Assembly (NCBI GenBank): GCA_030248065.1
Contig: JASAMV010001193.1
Location: 16,598-80,597, forward strand
DNA length: 64,000 nt
Direction of reading: 5' to 3'
DNA from: Rhynchonema sp. JSB1_4
Taxonomy: Eukaryota > Nematoda > Chromadorea > Monhysterida > Xyalidae
The translations under genes and the position numbers were made by a program. This document shows, in pieces, positions 59,144 through 64,000 of this stretch (positions are counted from its first letter, which is position 1; every line of letters begins with the position of its first letter). The notes below the pieces were generated by a model. That model was not told where the DNA came from, ran no database searches, and saw nothing but the letters and a program-made list of their open reading frames with translations.

Positions 59144-60067
59144 TATACGTATACGTGAGTCAGTTTACAGTTGGAACTTTTCAAGATCTCTGAGAACTGC
59201 ATGCAGGTAGCAACTTTAATGCACCACACATGGTCAAGAATAATTAGTATACGGAATATAATAGTCGTTCAAGGCTGGTTGATCAAGGCTATACATACAG
59301 TAATTATGCTTGGAATAACAATTTGTTTGATTAACTTTTCCCAGAGAAACAGGTGGTAACCGTAAACACAGTACTTGCTATTATGCACTTATCCAAAAAT
59401 AACTCAATCAATCAACGATAACACGCAAGATCTGACCAAAAGCATTTTTTCAAGTTGCCAGTAATTTGTCCAAGCAGCTTGACATGTGCAGGGGGAAAAT
59501 GAGCAGATGACTCGTTTCTTTATTCTCTCTGTTAGCATTTCCCATGGACTTGCTGCTCCCTTATTCCGCTAGGATGAGCATAATTTTCGCTCATGGTGTG
59601 TGTGTGTGTGCGGAACGTCTTGGCTCTTCTCGAAGCATTTTGGACAAAAACACAGTTTCATCGAAGTCAGCATTTTGTGTCTGTAGCGCTTTTTTCGAAG
59701 GACGATGCTGATGACCGACACAAAGATACATGACCGACCCAGGATCTCCCTGAAATTTCAAGGGCGGTAATTTGAAAAAGAAATTAAAGAATTATCAAGC
59801 GGAGGGAGTGGGTTAAAGTTGGAACAGTATGAATGTGGCGGCTCGCGTCGCACAGGTGGGACGTGATGGCTCAAGCCTTACTCCAAAAAAACCAACTGAT
59901 CAACCGTAAAAAAACAATTCAAGATTTAATGCACATTATCGTAGTGGACAGGGATGGTGGACTTTCAGAAACTGTTTAGAAAATGGTGGAGTTTGGATTG
60001 GACAGAGATGGTGGACATTCGACAACTTTTATGAATGGTCGACGGAGATGGCGCCTCAAAATTTATA
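59144..60067. other. No supported gene
   Basis: Short frames only. A (GT)n run lies at 59597-59610, and GGATGGTGGACTTTC/GAGATGGTGGACATTC phrases recur at 59951-60060 and 60411-60470. Confidence 0.45.
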
Positions 60068-60341
60068 TTGGTCGCACAATGGCCATATAAGAATTCATCA
60101 AATCAATCCTGATTTTCAAGTTCAGTCCCTCTTAACCGCTGTGCTATTTGTGACTTTCACAAAACATTTTCAGCTAAAAATAATCTAGCAGATCAACCAC
60201 GTTGCCGCAGGTCTGAAACATTCTCTTTACTACATACATTCTTTGTGTGCGATCATGCAACGCAACGTCATTGCCCCGTCACTTTCCCTCTTTACGAATG
60301 AGGAAAAAGGAAAAATTCTTATAAAGTCATTGTGCGACCAA
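60068..60341. repeat. MITE, TTGGTCGCACAATG ends with TA duplication, copy 3
   Basis: The ends TTGGTCGCACAATGGCCATA and the inverse match copy 1, and TA flanks both sides. It splits a run of GATGGTGGAC phrases. Confidence 0.8.
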
Positions 60342-60912
60342 TACCCAGTCCACACTGTCGCGATGTAGGCCAACTGTCTCCAACAGCTTTTCACCAAAAC
60401 AAGTTTTGAGAATGGTGGACGGAGATACAAGTTTCGAGAATGTTGGACGGAGATGGTGGACATTCGAGAAATTTTACCGCTAACCTGATGATTTACTGGT
60501 TCCGTGCCACTCGGGTACAACCCAACTTGAAACAACCCGAATCTGAGTGGAGGAACGTATTTCGAAACTTTTCGAAAATGTGTCCGGTCCAGCCTGTGTC
60601 GGTCACGAGCATCACGCTTTTCGAACACGCGAACAATGTATTTTTTAAAGAAAACGGTATGTTTTTTAGGCCTGATGTTCATTATCTCTCATGCCTTGGA
60701 CAAATGTCTTAACGTCGTTGGGTGTACCATTTTTAGAATACTACCATTAGGATCTACCGCTGCATGCTTATGCTGGAGGTCTGGTTGAAGCCAAAAATTG
60801 CGAAAATATGCGTATTTCCGGAGAAAAGCTATTTCCGTATCGGGGATTTTTGAAAGCTACAGAGATTACTTATCTTATTTCGATTCCGACAAACCATAAG
60901 AATGGAAGAATT

Positions 60913-61100
60913 ATGACGGACGACCAAACTGAATTGCTGCTGTCGGACATGGCGCGCAGCAAACCGTCGCTGGTGCAAAAGTTGCCGTTGCAAAACGAGG
61001 TCAAACAAGGCACACACTCCACGCTGACTGAAGTGGAACACAAACGAAAACGACCGATGACATTTAAGAGCGTCGCCAGAACCGTGTTTTCAACACTCAG
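60913..61100 (+). CDS. Candidate first or internal exon of an unrecognised gene
   Basis: The ATG opens MTDDQTELLLSDMARSKPSL, continues through a polar segment with KRKRPMTF and ends SVARTVFSTLR at a GTATAA donor (phase 2). The frame extends upstream to an acceptor-like CTACAG at about 60860, so it could be an internal exon. Composition and codon use look coding. The basic cluster HKRKRP could be a nuclear signal. No continuation is visible before the foldback at 61171. Confidence 0.45.
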
Positions 61101-61170
61101 GTATAACCAAACCCTTACTTACCAACACTTTGTTCTCTTCTTAGACTACCTAGAACATCTACAGTTATAA

Positions 61171-61483
61171 TTAGGCTGTGAGCAGATAAACGCGGAATGG
61201 CAGATTTCTGCATTCCGCATTCCGCGTTTATCTGCTCACCTTTGTGGAATTTTGAATTTCTGCAAGTAAATTTATGCTTTTGGTCAAACGTCTCAGTTGC
61301 TGTTTGCGTTAACACGCAACATTTTGAGGTCAGCACGCTGGAAGTTGTCATCGTCACCCCAAGCACGCACCATTCCGCAAAGGTGACCAGATAAACGTGG
61401 AATGCGGAATGCAGAAATCTGCCATTCCGCGTTTATCTGCTCACCAATTTCCGCATTCCGCATTTATCTGCTCACAGCCTTAG
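61171..61483. repeat. Foldback element, GGCTGTGAGCAGATAAACGC ends, shared core
   Basis: TTAGGCTGTGAGCAGATAAA faces TTTATCTGCTCACAGCC. GCGGAATGCAGAAATC words recur in both arms. The centre (61294-61357) is the clearest copy of the core shared with 13215, 29241 and 58323. Confidence 0.85.
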
Positions 61484-61596
61484 CCATATGTATGTTTTCG
61501 AAATTAACACAGAGCAGTTCGGACTTTCTGAGCCACGTGACAGTATCTGGGAATCGCGACAACTGTTGTTTGGTTTTCATGTAAACTATCGTCTTT

Positions 61597-61881
61597 GGGG
61601 CTCAGATAAACCCGAAGCCTGAAACCCGAAGTAGAACTTGTTCTAGTCCGTGTGTCCGGTTTCGGGTCTTTGAAAAAACTCGAAACCCGAAACACAAAGC
61701 ATAATATTCGAATAATGTTTCTATGTTGCAATTTATAGCTGACGCTAACAGTAATACAGTCATTAAATGAGCCGAAATATTTGCGAATATCATGCTTTGT
61801 GTTTTTTTTCAAGAACCCGAAGCCTGAAACACAGACAAAAAAATTGTATTTCGGGTTTCGGGTCGCAGCTGGCTGAGCCCT
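61597..61881. repeat. Foldback element, GGGCTCAG/CTGAGCCC ends, AACCCGAA words
   Basis: GGGGCTCAGATAAACCCGAA faces TTTCGGGTCGCAGCTGGCTGAGCCC-type sequence, with CCGAAACCCGAAACAC words inside both arms. Confidence 0.75.
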
Positions 61882-62476
61882 TACATTTTCTAAGATAATT
61901 ATACAGTGCATTGTCTGAGTTTCTCACCCTTTTGGCTCCGAATTCGTGTTTTCATCATCAGGTGCATGGTCGTCGCAAGATTTTGTTAGAAGTTTTTCTG
62001 GCGCTATTTAGTTGCAATTGAGTAGGTACATTTCTAACCTTCCGCTTCATTTCCGGCCTTGGAGCTCTGTTAATGCCAGAAGCAACATGTAGCTTCCTTC
62101 GCATCGCACGCAATATGAATCGAGTACTCAAGCTCAAATGATGAGATCTTTGCATTCTGTTTGTGCAGGTCATCACGATCATACCTGCGTTTATGGATGG
62201 GTTTTTTGAGAAACCGGAAACACATACACACATGTAAAAAGCAGCCGTGCTTTTCTACCCATGGTTATTGCTGTCCAAGAAGTCTTTAGATCGGCGCGTA
62301 TGTCTCATAATGAATTTTTATGTGACTTTGGTTTCATCAGTCGTGGCGTTCTGAAATGCTTATCCACCTGACCTGAGAATCACGAAGTATTTTTGCCGTT
62401 TTTCTCGGGTTTGTGCTGCCACTTTTCCTCTTGTGAACTTCAAAAATACCTACAATCGGCATCAAACCTTGCCCCA

Positions 62477-62574
62477 ATGGCTCCGATTCGCAAATGCCGT
62501 CCGTCGCCCACATTTCCCATCGATCTCGCGGGCGCGATAAATGGGGGCAAGACAAAACCAAAGAAGAGAAGGGA
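62477..62574 (+). CDS. Candidate first exon of an unrecognised gene running out of the window
   Basis: The ATG opens MAPIRKCRPSPTFPIDLAGA, ends in a lysine/arginine cluster (KTKPKKRR) and stops at a perfect GTAAGT donor in phase 2. No AG acceptor lies just upstream, so it reads as a first exon. There is no signal peptide. No further exon is seen before the window ends, which implies an intron longer than 1.4 kb or a short unrecognised second exon. Confidence 0.4.
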
Positions 62575-62881
62575 GTAAGTTCTTGGACAGGGATTTGCGG
62601 CGCTTTGTGAAACATTCTCATCATGGCCATGACGCCATAATGACAGAAATAACGTGACGTGACGGAACGCACATAGATTAGCGACTCCCATCGTGGGAGT
62701 ATAGTATGAAGGCCCAAAACCAACGCTGAACTGAATTGCAAGCCCGCACCAGTGATTAACGCTGTGCGTTTCACCAAGTATCAGATACCATGGTTCAATA
62801 GGTCCCACCAGCAATAACTATCTTTCAATTCAGTAGTCAAAATCTGACGATAGTGGTGCCAAGCAAGGTAGTACGAAAATG

Positions 62882-63011
62882 GGGCTAATAGTCCTGTCGT
62901 CAAATCAAGTCGTCAAACCTTGTCGTCACGTCAAACAATAACACATGAGCCCCAGATGAGCGCGAGAAATATGTGATTTGACGGCCTAAATTAACCGCAG
63001 TGCTATAAGCC
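62882..63011. repeat. Foldback MITE, GGCTAAT/CTATAAGCC end type, copy 3
   Basis: GGGCTAATAGTCCTGTCGTC faces GCTATAAGCC. The central ATGAGCCCCAGATGAGCGCG is nearly identical to the core of the element at 8598. Confidence 0.75.
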
Positions 63012-64000
63012 GAAAATGTGCGGCAGCCAGCAACGCACAATAAGTACAATGCGCCGTTTCATACCACACACACAGGCCTGGCCACACACACACACCATTG
63101 TCACGAGTCCGTGAAATTTGGCACGCGATTGCGTGAGGGTTGAAATGCGACTGTGAATTGAGTTTTACCTGCACTATGAGCCTTGGCATGCTTCTTTCTC
63201 TTCTATTTTGTAATATCAGTGCGGTAAGGCGCTGTTTTTGAGCACAATATCATCTTTTCTGATAGATCTTGTAGCATCATGAGCGAGCAAAATTATTCCG
63301 CTGGTGAAACTACCACACCTCAGGAATTGTTTTGCTTATTTATGATCCTATGGAATGCATTCTGCACCAACATTTTCATCATCCACGGACTCTGCTTTTG
63401 TATAGCTGCTAGTGAAATTTTTTTCTAATATTTTTTGAAAAATTGCACCGTGAACGGTTGTGTCAGAATTGAGAAGTTGTTTCGATCTTTAACTTCAGGT
63501 TGACTTCATGCCAGTTAGACTCTACATATCAAAAACGATAACAGATGTCCGTGGCATGTATGTGCGTGCTGTACATGCCTGGCAGTGCATATTGCGCGAA
63601 CACTAACTATGAGTTTAAAGATTCACAGAGCCACACTACTTCTTCGAGACCACTTTCTCCGTTCATATTGTACGAGACATGTTTAAAAGTGCCGCTTTGT
63701 TGTTCCCTTGCCAGAATGATCTATTTAACACGTGCTGGTTCAAAGTATACTAGGAAAAAAGAGCCTAAACAGGCTTACGGAATTATGCAACATCCGTAAC
63801 TAAACCTAGCCTAGACTTCTGACGGTACAAATGGAGGAAACAAGTCTAACCGTATACTTATGACGGTACAATGGGGAGAAACAAGGATTATCGAGCAACA
63901 GTTATGCGGTCCGACCACGTGATGTAGAAAAAAATGGCGTTGCATAGTTCCGGCGCCCGCTCGGTGTTCGGCACCCCATCCGTTTTTTGCCCATTTGTTT
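63012..64000. other. No supported gene
   Basis: Short frames only; probably intron of a gene starting at 62477 or intergenic. CTAACCGTATACTTATGACG-like phrases recur at 63800-63870. Confidence 0.4.

Overview
The window is eukaryotic and most likely nematode DNA, perhaps from an early-branching (enoplean) lineage, though that placement is an inference. Every recognisable gene is split by GT-AG introns, mostly about 55 to 500 bp, and nearly all acceptors end in TTTCAG or TTGCAG. The protein families (secreted DNase II, small secreted TSP1 proteins, a Nucleotid_trans-type glycosyltransferase family and type II membrane methyltransferases) suit a worm. I found no rRNA, no CRISPR array and no clean tRNA. 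The gene models below were built by hand, and in each complete model the exon phases add up to a whole number of codons.

Layout. The left half (2.5-35.3 kb) holds the genes. A complete DNase II gene (2.5-5.9 kb, +) comes first. Three secreted TSP1 genes follow: a minus-strand gene with three TSP1 repeats (6.6-9.4 kb) and two plus-strand single-repeat genes (12.7-15.4 and 17.6-19.9 kb). All three start with a short signal-peptide exon that ends in phase 1. Next is a tandem pair of putative Golgi glycosyltransferases (20.9-22.4 and 23.1-24.6 kb), then a tandem pair of putative type II membrane SAM methyltransferases (25.2-26.6 and 27.9-30.1 kb). A coiled-coil, low-complexity protein of unknown function closes the block (32.3-35.3 kb). 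The right half (35-64 kb) is gene-poor. It has a few candidate exons (42.7-46.4, 55.8, 60.9 and 62.5 kb) that may belong to genes with very long introns, and it is dominated by foldback repeats.

How the genes may work together (inference). The glycosyltransferase and methyltransferase pairs look like Golgi enzymes and could build methylated glycans. The TSP1 proteins next to them carry CxxTCG and WxxW motifs, the known targets of O-fucosylation and C-mannosylation, so they are possible acceptors.

Most unusual content. More than twenty foldback (inverted-repeat) elements are present. Several share conserved ends or a conserved core of about 60 bp, while their arms are built from different short iterated words. 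One pair of dispersed sequences (4.3 kb and 57.5 kb) shows compensatory changes in four predicted helices, two of them in a pseudoknot arrangement, and may be a structured RNA. A 432-bp hAT-like element with an 8-bp target duplication has inserted into the last exon of the second methyltransferase and replaced its C-terminus.
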